A stretch of DNA of 64,000 nt from Microbacteriaceae bacterium (GCA_947443745.1 CANEXL010000002.1:1-64000), one strand, 5' to 3'; shown: positions 42,830 to 52,413, counted from the first letter of the stretch. Notes: generated by a model not told the origin, from the sequence alone. A program made the numbers and translations.

Positions 42830-43798
42830 GTGACTTCCCCGCTGGTCAGTGTCTTGATTGCGTGCCATAACCACGAGGCGTTCATTGAGCAAGCGTTGGA
42901 TTCTATTGCGGCTCAAGATTTCACCGACTTTGAGCTGATTATCACGGATGATGCCTCGACAGATGCAACCGTGTCGGTTATCCAACAGTGGCTTCAGCGA
43001 ACCGGTTTTCCTGCGGAACTGATCGCCCATCAGACGAACGTGGGAACGTGTGGAACCAGAAATGAAGCGCTCCAGAAGGCTCGCGGAACCTTCGTGTGCT
43101 TCTTGGATGCCGACGACTGGAGCGAACCCCACCGCCTCCGACTTCATACTGAGGCATTCGATTCTTTTCCCGATGACGTTGCCATGATTGTGGGCGAGAT
43201 TCGGGAGGTTACTGAATCGGGTGAACCCCTTCGTAGGCCGACCATTCGCAAGGGCCCCGTGAGCGCATCCACCTTTCTCGACGATGCCTTCCGAGAATTG
43301 TTGGATTCAAATTTTGTCCCCTTCACTGGCGTCATGTTGAGACGACGTTGCGTAAATGACGTTGGTGGTTTTGACGAAGACCTATTCTTGGACGACCATG
43401 ACCTCTGGCTGCGGCTTTCACACAAATTTCGCCTTGCTCGGGTCGGTGGCGTCGTCGCCAGCTACCGAGTTCTGACCAATAGCGTTTCCCACTCCCCCAA
43501 ACTCTTTAAAAAAATTTGGATCTCCAACGTGGGCTCGCTTCGCAAGTGGGTCGGATATTCACCGCTGACAGACGAGATTATTGCTCGGAGGCTCCGAATT
43601 CTGGCGCTGAATATTCGCACGGAAGGCGAGCGCAGTTTTGTGAACGACGTATTCTCTCTCGCACATAAAATCCGTCCCAGCCCTTTCTGGTCTCTCGTGC
43701 GGCAGTTTTCACGGCTGTCGATTGCGGGCGCAGTTTTTAGATTCGCACGGTCACTCAAAAGGCGAGGAATGATGACAGGGTTGGTGGTTAGCGCATGA
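42830..43798 (+). CDS. Family 2 glycosyltransferase
   Basis: A 322-residue GT-A enzyme with GTG start and AAAGG ribosome site. VSVLIACHNHEAFIEQALDS opens the fold, LIITDDASTD gives the nucleotide-binding Asp, FVCFLDADDWSEP the DxD metal motif, and FDEDLFLDDHDLWLRL the acceptor-side acidic motif. It should add one sugar during repeat-unit assembly. Overlaps the polymerase gene by 4 bases. Confidence 0.9.
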   Translation: MTSPLVSVLIACHNHEAFIEQALDSIAAQDFTDFELIITDDASTDATVSVIQQWLQRTGFPAELIAHQTNVGTCGTRNEALQKARGTFVCFLDADDWSEPHRLRLHTEAFDSFPDDVAMIVGEIREVTESGEPLRRPTIRKGPVSASTFLDDAFRELLDSNFVPFTGVMLRRRCVNDVGGFDEDLFLDDHDLWLRLSHKFRLARVGGVVASYRVLTNSVSHSPKLFKKIWISNVGSLRKWVGYSPLTDEIIARRLRILALNIRTEGERSFVNDVFSLAHKIRPSPFWSLVRQFSRLSIAGAVFRFARSLKRRGMMTGLVVSA

Positions 43799-45066
43799 GG
43801 ACGAGTCACAGGTGGCGTGTTGAGAATGTTGCCACATATGCATTCCAAGCGCTCTTTATCCTTGGGCTCTACTACACCTGGTATCGCTACCCCTTTAAAA
43901 TCAACGCGAAGAATACGAGCCCGACATATGCAGACACGCCAGCGTGGCTGCAAGGGGGTAAATACATCCTCATCATCGGGGTGCTCCTCGCCGTGGGCGT
44001 GATCGTTGCTGTCGTTGTCTTCAGGTCTCGAGCGCGGATTAATCTGCGTGACCGTGACATCCTGTTTGTGTTCGTTGCGGGAGGTCTTTTCTCTGGGATG
44101 TCCTTGTTTGCGATCATCAAAGGGGTGGTGATTGGTGACACTGATTCGCTGAAGTTAGGGGTCATTCTCGGGGTAGGAATCGTGCTCAGCGCGCTCAGCG
44201 TGGGATGGAAACTCGTCGGACGTCGACTCGTCAAAATCCTTTCGATTTTTGCCATTGTGGTTATCCTTGTCGATGCCGTGCAGATCCTTCTGTACGTGAC
44301 AACTGGTCGCCTTCCCGCATTGGCTTATGCGCATTCCGTGTCTATCCGATTCGGATCGATTCTCGACGATCCCAATGGCCTCGCTTTCCTGATGCCGTTG
44401 CTCCTAGGAGCAGTTTTATTCACATGGAAGCACGCGTTCTGGCGCATCGTGGCCGCGAGTAGCCTCGTGATTGCACTCGTCTTGACACAGTCACTGACGG
44501 GAATCGCGTCGTGTCTTCTTGCGGCTCTCATTGGCACCTTTACGCTCGGCCGGGGCCGCCGCCGCCGCCGTTTCTGGGCTGTTCTTGGTGTCTCGCTGGG
44601 GTTCATGGCAATTCTGTTGGCCGTGTTGCTGCTCTCTGGTATCGGCCAGAAGTTCCTGCAGGCAAAGGCGGGCAGTTTCTTTGCGCACTCGACAGTTCTG
44701 AGTGCCTGGCCACGCCTAGACGTGATGACCCTGCTCGGCCTCAATGGCAGCGTCGTGTCGTCAGAATCGAGCTATCTGAGTCTCGTTCTTCAGTTCGGGT
44801 TGCCCTTTACGTTGGCATACTGTTTTCTCGGTGTTGCAGCGGTGGTCATCTTGCGAAGAGTCATTCGAGCGGACTCGCCGCGCAGGCCACCCATGATCTA
44901 TGTGCTGTTTTACTACTTCCTCATTGCTTTTCTGATCGGCTCGATTAATTTGCGACTGAGCGATGTCTTTCCGGTAAACCTGTTTTACGTGATGGGAATT
45001 GCGGTGAGCGTCTTCGCTGTCGTGGCGAGTCGCAGAAAAGAGCGAGACGTTGCTGTTATCGATTAG
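43795..45066 (+). CDS. Wzy/O-antigen-ligase-like polysaccharide polymerase
   Basis: A 423-residue membrane protein with about 10-12 helices and a large loop near 290-320 (QAKAGSFFAHSTVLSAWPRL). The Wzy/WaaL plan is suggested by the helix layout, the loop and neighbourhood rather than strict motifs; this family is poorly conserved. It would polymerise lipid-linked repeat units on the outer face. It overlaps the ABC gene by 17 bases. Confidence 0.7.
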   Translation: MRTSHRWRVENVATYAFQALFILGLYYTWYRYPFKINAKNTSPTYADTPAWLQGGKYILIIGVLLAVGVIVAVVVFRSRARINLRDRDILFVFVAGGLFSGMSLFAIIKGVVIGDTDSLKLGVILGVGIVLSALSVGWKLVGRRLVKILSIFAIVVILVDAVQILLYVTTGRLPALAYAHSVSIRFGSILDDPNGLAFLMPLLLGAVLFTWKHAFWRIVAASSLVIALVLTQSLTGIASCLLAALIGTFTLGRGRRRRRFWAVLGVSLGFMAILLAVLLLSGIGQKFLQAKAGSFFAHSTVLSAWPRLDVMTLLGLNGSVVSSESSYLSLVLQFGLPFTLAYCFLGVAAVVILRRVIRADSPRRPPMIYVLFYYFLIAFLIGSINLRLSDVFPVNLFYVMGIAVSVFAVVASRRKERDVAVID

Positions 45067-46882
45067 AGCATCGCTAGCGCTCCTGAGCCGACGCGAGAGG
45101 GCGACTTATTATTTCCTCATCGCGTGCAAGGTTTTGTCGAGCCTTCTCGATCTCTTGGGCATCGCCTCCATTGGGGTTCTGGTGGGGTTGGCATCAACAA
45201 CCTTGGCTTCGGAGCGCTCGTTGGTCGTTCTGGGCCTGACATTCCCGACTCCGACGAGTGGCATGATCGTCGGTTTGGCCGTCGTCGTTCTCGGCCTCTT
45301 CATCGCTAAAGGCGTTCTCGCCATCCTGTTGTCGCGGCGCCTGTCACGTTTTCTTGCGCATCTCGACGGCGTAAACGCCCAGCGCATCACGGACTCTTTT
45401 CTGAACGGTGACTTGAACGACCTTCAGAAGCACACCCGAGAGGGCCTGAACTGGACCGTTCTGGAGTCGACAACGAGCGCATTTTCATCGACGCTCCTTA
45501 ACTTCGCCACCGTGATCTCTGAGACGTCACTCCTGATCTTCATTGGTGCGATGTTCTTTTTTGTCAACCCGATTGCGACGGCTTTTACACTCGCTTATTT
45601 CGCGCTTCTCATTGGCCTGATGGAGGCCATCATCGGTCGAATGAGTGCCCGAGCGGGCCGAAACTATAGCCAAGGGGTGCAGCGGACAGCGGGCTCCCTC
45701 AACGACATTCAGAACACCTTTCGCGAAATTTCGGTCCTTCAGCGCCAGGCGTACTTTAGTGACCGCGTGGCTCAGGAACGTACCCGTGTGGCAGACGGTT
45801 TCGGCATGATGAAGCTCCTGCAAACAATGCCGCGCTACATCGTGGAGACTGCTCTGATGGTGGGCGTTGTGGGATTTGTAGGGTGGCAGTTTCTCTCGGG
45901 TGGTCTTCAAGATGGAGGCGCCATCATTGGTATCTTCCTCGCTGGTGGCGTCAGAATCATGGGCTCTGCATTGCCACTTCAAAACGCTCTGGCTTCCCTC
46001 AAGAATCAAGTTGGTCAGTCACGTCAGGCTCAGGACATTCTCAAGACCCTTGCTGACTCTCGGCACGACGGTCAGGACAGCCCAGTGGGGCACGCGGTCG
46101 TCGGGGAGGATGCGACACTGTCTTCACCCCCCTCATCTTCTGCGTTGGAGGTGTCGCTGGAGAAAGTGAATTTTTCTTACCCCGGTTCGAACACCCCAAC
46201 GCTTCGTAATGTTTCGCTCGTGGTTAAACCAGGGCAGCACGTCGCCATCATTGGGCCGTCGGGGGCGGGAAAGACAACCCTTGTCGACCTGATTCTTGGG
46301 CTTCTTCCGGTGGAGAGCGGCAGTATTTTCCTCGACGGAGTGCCTCCCAGAGTGCTGAGCCAGGCACGGCCGGGCATCATTTCTTATGTGCCACAGCGGC
46401 CGGGAATCGTTGCCGGTACGATCGCCGAAAACATCGCCTTGGGCGTTGCCCCGCACGACATTGATTTCGATCGAATCAATGAGGTCGTGTCCATGGCATT
46501 CCTTGACGACTTCGTCAAGGGGGCTTCAGAGGGCGTGAACTCTCCCGTGGGTGCGCAGCTGTCTGCTCTCAGCGGCGGGCAGATTCAGCGCCTGGGCTTG
46601 GCAAGGGCGCTATACCCGAGACCAAAACTCCTCATTCTGGATGAGGCCACCAGCGCCTTGGATGCCGGCTCTGAGTCCGTCGTCGCCCAGAGCCTCAAAG
46701 ACCTCGGTGCCGATGTCACCGTCATCGTTGTTGCTCATCGCCTCTCTACTGTGCAGCATTCTGACACGGTATTTCTTCTCGACGCCGGCGAAATTGTTTC
46801 CTCCGGAACCTTTCAACACCTGCGAAAGACGGTGCCCCTCATTGAGGAGTACGTCTCGTTGATGTCGTTCGATGACGAGTAG
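45050..46882 (+). CDS. ABC transporter, PglK/MsbA-like lipid-linked oligosaccharide flippase
   Basis: A 610-residue fused half-transporter: six helices to about 330, then the nucleotide-binding domain with Walker A GPSGAGKTTLVDLILG, Q-loop YVPQRPG, signature LSGGQIQRLGLARAL, Walker B LLILDEATSALD and switch VVAHRLSTV. The start is a TTG inside the polymerase gene; a better downstream start is not seen. In context it probably flips the repeat unit, replacing Wzx. The 3' end overlaps the convergent GT2 by 44 bases. Confidence 0.88.
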   Translation: MLLSIRASLALLSRRERATYYFLIACKVLSSLLDLLGIASIGVLVGLASTTLASERSLVVLGLTFPTPTSGMIVGLAVVVLGLFIAKGVLAILLSRRLSRFLAHLDGVNAQRITDSFLNGDLNDLQKHTREGLNWTVLESTTSAFSSTLLNFATVISETSLLIFIGAMFFFVNPIATAFTLAYFALLIGLMEAIIGRMSARAGRNYSQGVQRTAGSLNDIQNTFREISVLQRQAYFSDRVAQERTRVADGFGMMKLLQTMPRYIVETALMVGVVGFVGWQFLSGGLQDGGAIIGIFLAGGVRIMGSALPLQNALASLKNQVGQSRQAQDILKTLADSRHDGQDSPVGHAVVGEDATLSSPPSSSALEVSLEKVNFSYPGSNTPTLRNVSLVVKPGQHVAIIGPSGAGKTTLVDLILGLLPVESGSIFLDGVPPRVLSQARPGIISYVPQRPGIVAGTIAENIALGVAPHDIDFDRINEVVSMAFLDDFVKGASEGVNSPVGAQLSALSGGQIQRLGLARALYPRPKLLILDEATSALDAGSESVVAQSLKDLGADVTVIVVAHRLSTVQHSDTVFLLDAGEIVSSGTFQHLRKTVPLIEEYVSLMSFDDE

Positions 46883-47840
46883 TGCGCCCTCGGTTGAGCC
46901 GGATTCTCAAGAGAAATGACTGAAGGAGGGTGACCCTCGTGTCAATTGAGGGTGACGTCAGCGGGCCAGCAGGACGTGCGCTGGCCTGAGCGCCGACCTT
47001 CCATCCCCGAATTCTCTCGGTCAGCGCTATCGTGTCGCGGTACTTCGCGAGACTTCCGATGCATCGGAGGATCTCAATTGTGATGACCCGAGCAGCAACT
47101 CGGCCGTTGAGAAGGCGATAGGCGCGAATGATGTAGCCGCGGCTAAAAGATGTGTAACGGCGTTGGCGGGCGGAGTGCAGCTCGACGGTTGCGCCTGAGG
47201 CATGGGTGACCCGCGACTGTGGTGCGGCCACAATCTTCCATCGCGCGCTGGTGAGGCGAAGTGCGAGGTCGAGTTCTTCTTGATACATGAAGATGTTCTC
47301 ATCGAACAGTCCCACATCGTCGAGAGCTATTCGACGGAATCCAGCGGCGGCGCCGTAGGCTCCGCAGAGAAGAAACGACTCATCATCGAGGTTCTCAAGG
47401 GGCTCGTTCTTGAGACGATGGTGCCCCGAAAGAGTGCGATCGATGGTGAATCCCAGCGCTTCGATTCGGCCATCTAATGTGAGCACAAGGGGGGCAACAG
47501 AGCCAATGCTCTCATCTTGGTCAAAGGCTGCCGCAATTTCTTCGAGGAAGGCGGGTTCTGCCGTGGTGTCGTTGTTGAGAAGGACAACGATTGGAGCAGT
47601 ACCAGCACGAATCCCGGCATTGCAGGCGGTTCCGAAGCCGCTGTTGTGCGCCAGCGTGACAACGGTCACGTCAGGAAAATAACGCGCGATCTCCTGCCCC
47701 GTTTCGTCCCCTCCGGCATCGTCAACGACAATTACGTTGTGGCGAACCGACTGTTGCCGGAGTGATAACAGGCACTCGCGTGTCAGATTCCACTTGCCGT
47801 GCACGGGGATGATGACATCAATCGAAGCGTCGTGTCTCAT
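46839..47840 (-). CDS. Family 2 glycosyltransferase (rhamnosyltransferase-like)
   Basis: About 333 residues; the ATG at 47840 overlaps the GT4 stop (ATGA) and is preferred to the track start. IDVIIPVHGKWNLTRECL, VVDDAGGDET, HNSGFGTACNAGI and VLLNNDTTAEP form the GT-A core of WbbL-like enzymes, with FDENIFMYQEELDLALRL as the catalytic-base region. It should add a deoxyhexose or other sugar. The C-terminal end is very basic and extends 44 bases antisense into the ABC gene. Confidence 0.87.
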   Translation of the reverse strand: MRHDASIDVIIPVHGKWNLTRECLLSLRQQSVRHNVIVVDDAGGDETGQEIARYFPDVTVVTLAHNSGFGTACNAGIRAGTAPIVVLLNNDTTAEPAFLEEIAAAFDQDESIGSVAPLVLTLDGRIEALGFTIDRTLSGHHRLKNEPLENLDDESFLLCGAYGAAAGFRRIALDDVGLFDENIFMYQEELDLALRLTSARWKIVAAPQSRVTHASGATVELHSARQRRYTSFSRGYIIRAYRLLNGRVAARVITIEILRCIGSLAKYRDTIALTERIRGWKVGAQASARPAGPLTSPSIDTRVTLLQSFLLRIRLNRGRTTRHRTTSTRRTPQ

Positions 47841-49057
47841 GACGGTGTGACCTCTTTCGCCACCCATGCTGCGATTCGGGCGTGAAAAATCTCCATGGAG
47901 AAATCGCGAGCACGCTGGTGACAGGCCGCCGCCGTGATCCGAGGAATGGTCGCCCAGGCGCGGCGCATTTCGGTGGGCGTGAAGTCGCCGAGGAGAATCC
48001 CCGTGACGCCGTCAACAACGGTTTCCGCTGCGCCGCCCCGACGCAGAGCAACGACGGGCGTTCCTGTGGCCATTGCCTCGACGGGCATAATGCCGAAGTC
48101 TTCCACGGCAGGAAAAATGTAGGCCTCGGCTCGGCGATACAGCTCCCGAAGAAGTGAGCGGCTCGGGGTGTCGACGAAATGAACTCTGCCGGCATGGCGT
48201 AGCGCACGTTTTTCTAGGTGAGCACGCTCGGGGCCGCTGCCGGCCAGGACGACATCCGTATTTGTAGCGATCCCGAAGTCAATTACGAGGTCGAGCCTTT
48301 TGTAGGAAATGAAACGGGATGCTCCTAAGACGAACTGCCCAGGGAGGCCGCTAAGGGTGAGACGGTCGGCCCGTGTGAGAGGGGAAGGCGACCCCGAATC
48401 TTGAGCGGAACCGGAACCGGAACCGGAACCGGAACCGGAACCGGAACCGGAACCGGAACCCGAACCGGTATCGGAGTCGGTGACCGCGCTGCTGCCGGCG
48501 AAGTAGTCGACGTCGACGGGAGGGTAGATCACGACAGAGTCCCGCCCCCAGTAAGCGCGAACACGCTCCGCGACGGCCTTACTGTTGACCGCAATGCTGG
48601 TCAGTTCCTGGGCGCGGCGGCGGTCAAGGGCTCTTAGCGGCAGAGCGACCAATCGGGCCACAAACGATGACCCGCGTTCGTCGAGCTCAGGCGACCAGAC
48701 ATAGCGGGCTGGTGTGTGAACATAGGCCAGCCGGGGAACATTTCTGGCAGCACCGCGAAATCGAACGTGGTGAGCAAAGAGGTGAGTGCTGGCGAGACTC
48801 CATGTGGGAGGTGCGGGGAGTGGGTTCCTCACGCTGCGCCAGACGGCCGGCATCAGAAGCAGTGCCAGTGCCTTTGCCCCTCGTAATGGTGTTCGAGCGA
48901 GCCAGGTTTCGTGAACGCGCCCGGCGGCAAATCGTTGGGGAGCGTCATCCCACAAGCAGACGATGGGGGCATCAGGAAAGATGCGGCTCAGTTGCTCCAG
49001 AACGTTCTCCGAGCCGCCCGTCTTCGCGAGCCACTCGTGCACCAAAATCCCGGTCAC
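47837..49057 (-). CDS. GT4-type glycosyltransferase with a Gly-Ser repeat linker
   Basis: About 406 residues from the GTG at 49057, which overlaps the upstream stop (GTGA); the track start at 49144 lies inside the previous gene. The GT-B fold begins GILVHEWLAKTGGSENVLEQL. Between the N- and C-domains, after YPPVDVDYFAGSS, an 18-residue (Gly-Ser)9 run is encoded by nine perfect GGAACC/GGTTCC hexamers. The C domain has GASRFISYKRLD, FGIMPVEAMATGTPVVALR (donor-binding E-x7-E). The repeat can change in length without frameshift. Confidence 0.88.
   Translation of the reverse strand: MTGILVHEWLAKTGGSENVLEQLSRIFPDAPIVCLWDDAPQRFAAGRVHETWLARTPLRGAKALALLLMPAVWRSVRNPLPAPPTWSLASTHLFAHHVRFRGAARNVPRLAYVHTPARYVWSPELDERGSSFVARLVALPLRALDRRRAQELTSIAVNSKAVAERVRAYWGRDSVVIYPPVDVDYFAGSSAVTDSDTGSGSGSGSGSGSGSGSGSGSAQDSGSPSPLTRADRLTLSGLPGQFVLGASRFISYKRLDLVIDFGIATNTDVVLAGSGPERAHLEKRALRHAGRVHFVDTPSRSLLRELYRRAEAYIFPAVEDFGIMPVEAMATGTPVVALRRGGAAETVVDGVTGILLGDFTPTEMRRAWATIPRITAAACHQRARDFSMEIFHARIAAWVAKEVTPS
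48407..48460. repeat. Hexanucleotide microsatellite (GGAACC)9
   Basis: Nine perfect tandem copies of GGAACC, with one imperfect copy following (CGAACC). On the coding strand it reads GGTTCC, giving a Gly-Ser linker in the GT4 gene. Slippage would add or remove two residues at a time. Confidence 0.97.
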
Positions 49058-50073
49058 ACCGAAACCGAATTCGTCGCCAGAACGCGCAAAAGAGTCTCGT
49101 TCACGATGGCCGCCACGCGATCCCACGAGTATTTCTCCCACCAATCGTGAGAGAGCTCGCTGGGGGCCAGGGGTCCGAGCTCCACGAGATGATCGAGAGC
49201 GTTGGCCCAGGATGATCCGCGTGTCGCATCCGCTACGACAACCGACGTTGAGTCACAGATCTCGGCCACACTTTCGCACTCTTTCCAGTGTGCAACGCGA
49301 GTTCCGCAGGACATAGCCTCCAGGGCGGGAAGGCCGAATCCTTCCACCAGAGAAGGCACCACGGTGCCGACCGATCCCCGATAAAGAGCTGCGAGCTCCT
49401 CGTCGGTCACGCCGGATTCCACACTCACGCGCTCTTCCAAGCCACGTTCACGGATCAGGGATGCCGCCCGAGCAGTATCGGGTGTGACAATAACGAGATC
49501 GTATTCGGGCCGCAGCACGCACGCATCGAGCAATGTTGCGAGGTTCTTGTGGGGTCGGATGCCGCTCACGAACACAAACGTGGGGCGCGTGAACGACCGT
49601 CGAGCACCCTCTCTGGTGAAAGCTGCCGAACGACCGCATCCGGTAATGACAATCTCCACGTTCGCGGAACCGACCCATTCCCTCATTTCGTTCGCCGATG
49701 CCTGGGAGACAGTCAGCACGACACCGCTGCGCTTCACGACCATCGGTAACAAGAAGCGAAAGTACAGGGCGCGAAGGGGGGAAATCCGCGAGGAATGATG
49801 GAGGTGAATGAGGTCGTGCATGGTGATGACCTGGCGAGCTCGTGTGATGCTCAGGTTGAAGCCGGGGGAGTAGAGGACATCTTGCGGCGAAAGAGCCAGG
49901 CGCTTTCGGGAGAGGACTCCACTCATGCTCATGGGTTTACCCGCCACCGCAAGGGGTTCGGCGGCAAGGCTCAATCGAGAAAGAACCTCGGTCGCATAAC
50001 GACCGATACCGTGGGCCCCCGACCAGCGGTCATCGACAATCACACGGCCAGGGCGACGCTCGAGCGCTGGCAT
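49054..50073 (-). CDS. GT4-type glycosyltransferase
   Basis: A 339-residue GT-B enzyme from the ATG at 50073, 2 bases after the initiating-transferase stop; the track start is 40 codons too early. The N-terminal VIVDDRWSGAHGIGRYATEVL is the acceptor-side glycine loop, and FVSGIRPHKNLATLLDA plus PSLVEGFGLPALEAMSCG is the donor-side signature. It resembles mannosyltransferases such as WbdA-type enzymes but sugar specificity is not readable. Overlaps the next GT4 by 4 bases. Confidence 0.9.
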   Translation of the reverse strand: MPALERRPGRVIVDDRWSGAHGIGRYATEVLSRLSLAAEPLAVAGKPMSMSGVLSRKRLALSPQDVLYSPGFNLSITRARQVITMHDLIHLHHSSRISPLRALYFRFLLPMVVKRSGVVLTVSQASANEMREWVGSANVEIVITGCGRSAAFTREGARRSFTRPTFVFVSGIRPHKNLATLLDACVLRPEYDLVIVTPDTARAASLIRERGLEERVSVESGVTDEELAALYRGSVGTVVPSLVEGFGLPALEAMSCGTRVAHWKECESVAEICDSTSVVVADATRGSSWANALDHLVELGPLAPSELSHDWWEKYSWDRVAAIVNETLLRVLATNSVSV

Positions 50074-50075
50074 CG

Positions 50076-51533
50076 TCAGATTGCCCCGGTGTGCAGCACA
50101 ACGGATCGCAAGGTGCGCCACATCAAAATGATGTCGCCCGTGATCGACCAGTTTTCGACGTAGTACAGATCCAACCGGATGGATTCCTCCCACGAGAGAT
50201 TTGACCGACCGCTGACTTGCCAGAGGCCCGTCATTCCGGGCTGCACGAGGAGTCTGCGCCGGGCAGAGTCGTCGTAGAGTGCGACTTCCATCTCTCGCTG
50301 CGGACGAGGGCCAACCAGGCTCATGTTGCCGATCAGCACGTTGAAGAGTTGGGGGAGTTCGTCGAGGGAATACTTTCGCAAGAAGCCACCGGCGGGGATA
50401 ATTCGCGGGTCAGCGGTGACCTTGAAAAAGGGAACGCTCCCGTTGTTCTGAGCGTGCAAGAGATCGGCGAGCTGGGCATCCGCGTTCACAATCATGGTGC
50501 GAAATTTCCACACCGTGAACGGGCGTTGGTTGAGCCCAATTCGTTCTTGACCGTACAAGACGGGCCCCGGGCTCGTGAGCATCACAATGGCACTCACCAC
50601 AAGCATCACGGGAGATAACAGAACGATCAAAACACTTGCCACAACGATGTCGAAGAATCGCTTGGCGAATTTTGGGCGGCCTTCAAAGATGGGGGAGTCA
50701 ATGTGCAGGAGGGGAAGTCCGGCGACAGGGCGAACGTGAATGCGCGGCCCGCCAACATCCATCAGGCTGGGCGCCACGATGAGGTTGTGGTGAAAGGGTT
50801 CGAGGTTCCAGCTCAGACGTCTCACTTCCTCTGGCGTCAGTAAGTCGGCGCTCGTCACGATGAGGGTGTCTGCTCCTACCGCCTCCATGGCCGACTGCGC
50901 ATCGTGGATGCCACCAAGAATGGGGATATCGGTTTCGGGTAGTCGGGTCAACATGTCGTTGGCTCGCGCCTCGGCGCCACTGACGCACGCCCCCATGATG
51001 ACGTAGCCAAAATCAGTGTTCTTCAGGAGCACTTGAGCGACCGTGCTGCTGGATGCGACAGAGCCGACGAGGAGAACTTTGGAGCAGTACAGACCGCGCG
51101 CACGCTGTTGGCGCAGCCACTGGCGTGACATCCAGCGAACAAAAAGGAGCGTCACCAAGCCCGCTGGCAGGGCGATCAAGATATAACCGCGAGCGAGTTG
51201 AATTTGAAGCAGGTAAGACACGATTGCGACCAGCCCGAATAGCCACATGGTCGATGTCGCAACGAGACGATATTCCTGGCTGCCAGCGCCGACAACTTTT
51301 GCCGTTCGACTTCCAAAGACGGTCAGAACAGTCACCCAGGCGATGATGATGATGGCCGAAACCGTGAAATAGCTTCCGATGATGTTCGGCGCGGAGCCTC
51401 GGAAAGAGACTTCTCGAGCGCTGAAACCGAGCCATGCCAGTTGGACAGCAAAAACAACCCACACCAAGGCCAAGATGTCGATGACGAGGAGGCGACGAGC
51501 GTAGCTCTTCTGCCACATACTGACGGACTCCAT
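50076..51533 (-). CDS. Polyprenyl-phosphate glycosyl-1-phosphate transferase (WbaP-like initiator)
   Basis: A 485-residue protein from the ATG at 51533 (a TTG two codons earlier is the track start). It has about five N-terminal helices, a soluble Rossmann-like domain (KVLLVGSVASSSTV), then the bacterial sugar transferase domain: KRFFDIVVASVLIVLLSPVM (membrane re-entrant helix), GPVLYGQERIGLNQRPFTVW, KFRTM, SLDELPQLFNVL, GPRPQREME and MTGLWQVSGRSNLSWEE. It transfers a hexose 1-phosphate to undecaprenyl phosphate, the first step of repeat-unit synthesis. Confidence 0.95.
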   Translation of the reverse strand: MESVSMWQKSYARRLLVIDILALVWVVFAVQLAWLGFSAREVSFRGSAPNIIGSYFTVSAIIIIAWVTVLTVFGSRTAKVVGAGSQEYRLVATSTMWLFGLVAIVSYLLQIQLARGYILIALPAGLVTLLFVRWMSRQWLRQQRARGLYCSKVLLVGSVASSSTVAQVLLKNTDFGYVIMGACVSGAEARANDMLTRLPETDIPILGGIHDAQSAMEAVGADTLIVTSADLLTPEEVRRLSWNLEPFHHNLIVAPSLMDVGGPRIHVRPVAGLPLLHIDSPIFEGRPKFAKRFFDIVVASVLIVLLSPVMLVVSAIVMLTSPGPVLYGQERIGLNQRPFTVWKFRTMIVNADAQLADLLHAQNNGSVPFFKVTADPRIIPAGGFLRKYSLDELPQLFNVLIGNMSLVGPRPQREMEVALYDDSARRRLLVQPGMTGLWQVSGRSNLSWEESIRLDLYYVENWSITGDIILMWRTLRSVVLHTGAI

Positions 51534-51683
51534 CGACAAGGCGCCCTCACTGAGTCGAAATTGGTTAACTTAAATGATTACCTGATTCTACATAGAGGAT
51601 TCCGCCCTTCGGAGAGTTGCTTCAGAGTTCTGGGCGAGCCGAGGAAGTGTGCATTCTGCGGCCTGCGGTAAGTTTGCGAGGTG

Positions 51684-52403
51684 ATGAGCAAAATCAGTTT
51701 TGGCAGCAGGAGAGCGGGTTGGCTGACGGCAGCCGCCGCTGGCCTTTTTGTCTCGATGGCACTGGTTGCGCTGCTTGATTTTTCCCCTCCACTGGCCGTA
51801 CCTCCGGCCCTTGCTGAGGCGATCGGGTATCTCGTCGTCTTCATTCCGTTGGTGGCCGCCATCACCTTTGCCACTCTTTTTCGAGGACAGCGGTCGCTGG
51901 CCCGGGATTTCGGGTTTTCGGCTACGTGGACAGATGTTGTGCTCGGCGTTGCGCTCGGACTCGCTTTGCGGGTTGCTGGAATGTGGTTCGAAGTTGCGAT
52001 GTATGGCATTCGCCTCAACGGAGGCTCGACGGGGATTCCACGAGCCCAGTGGCTCGCGTGGGTGCTTTTGGCGGTCATTGCGCCCATCATTCTGGCGCCC
52101 CTTATTGAAGAACTCTTCTTTCGCGGTCTTGTCCTTCGCGGCCTCCTGAGGTGGGGCACGCGCAGAACTCTCTCCCCGCGGCTTTCGGCGGTGGTGGCCA
52201 TCGTGGTGAGTTCGCTGATTTTCATGCTGGTGCACCTGATTGGCGTTCATTCCCCGCGACAGGTCATTCTCATTGGCGTGATGACATTCGTCGTGGGATG
52301 CACGGCAGCGGTCATGGCCGTGAAAACCGGGCGCCTGGGGGCAAGCTTCGCCTTGCACATGACCTACAACGCCACCATTCTGATTCCCGCCCTTCTCGCC
52401 TAA
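51684..52403 (+). CDS. CPBP-family intramembrane glutamic protease
   Basis: A 239-residue membrane protein with about seven helices. Motif 1, PLIEELFFRGLVLRGLLR (the EExxxR pair), motif 2 FMLVHLIG and motif 3 HMTYNATI match the CAAX-protease/bacteriocin-processing family, with all catalytic Glu and His residues present. The substrate is unknown. The GTG three bases upstream is an alternative start. It precedes the DUF4012 gene by 10 bases. Confidence 0.9.
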   Translation: MSKISFGSRRAGWLTAAAAGLFVSMALVALLDFSPPLAVPPALAEAIGYLVVFIPLVAAITFATLFRGQRSLARDFGFSATWTDVVLGVALGLALRVAGMWFEVAMYGIRLNGGSTGIPRAQWLAWVLLAVIAPIILAPLIEELFFRGLVLRGLLRWGTRRTLSPRLSAVVAIVVSSLIFMLVHLIGVHSPRQVILIGVMTFVVGCTAAVMAVKTGRLGASFALHMTYNATILIPALLA

Positions 52404-52413
52404 GGTAATCCAC

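Noticed and set aside
48407-48460. CRISPR or iteron array
   Set aside because: The 6-bp units have no spacers and lie in frame inside a glycosyltransferase gene.
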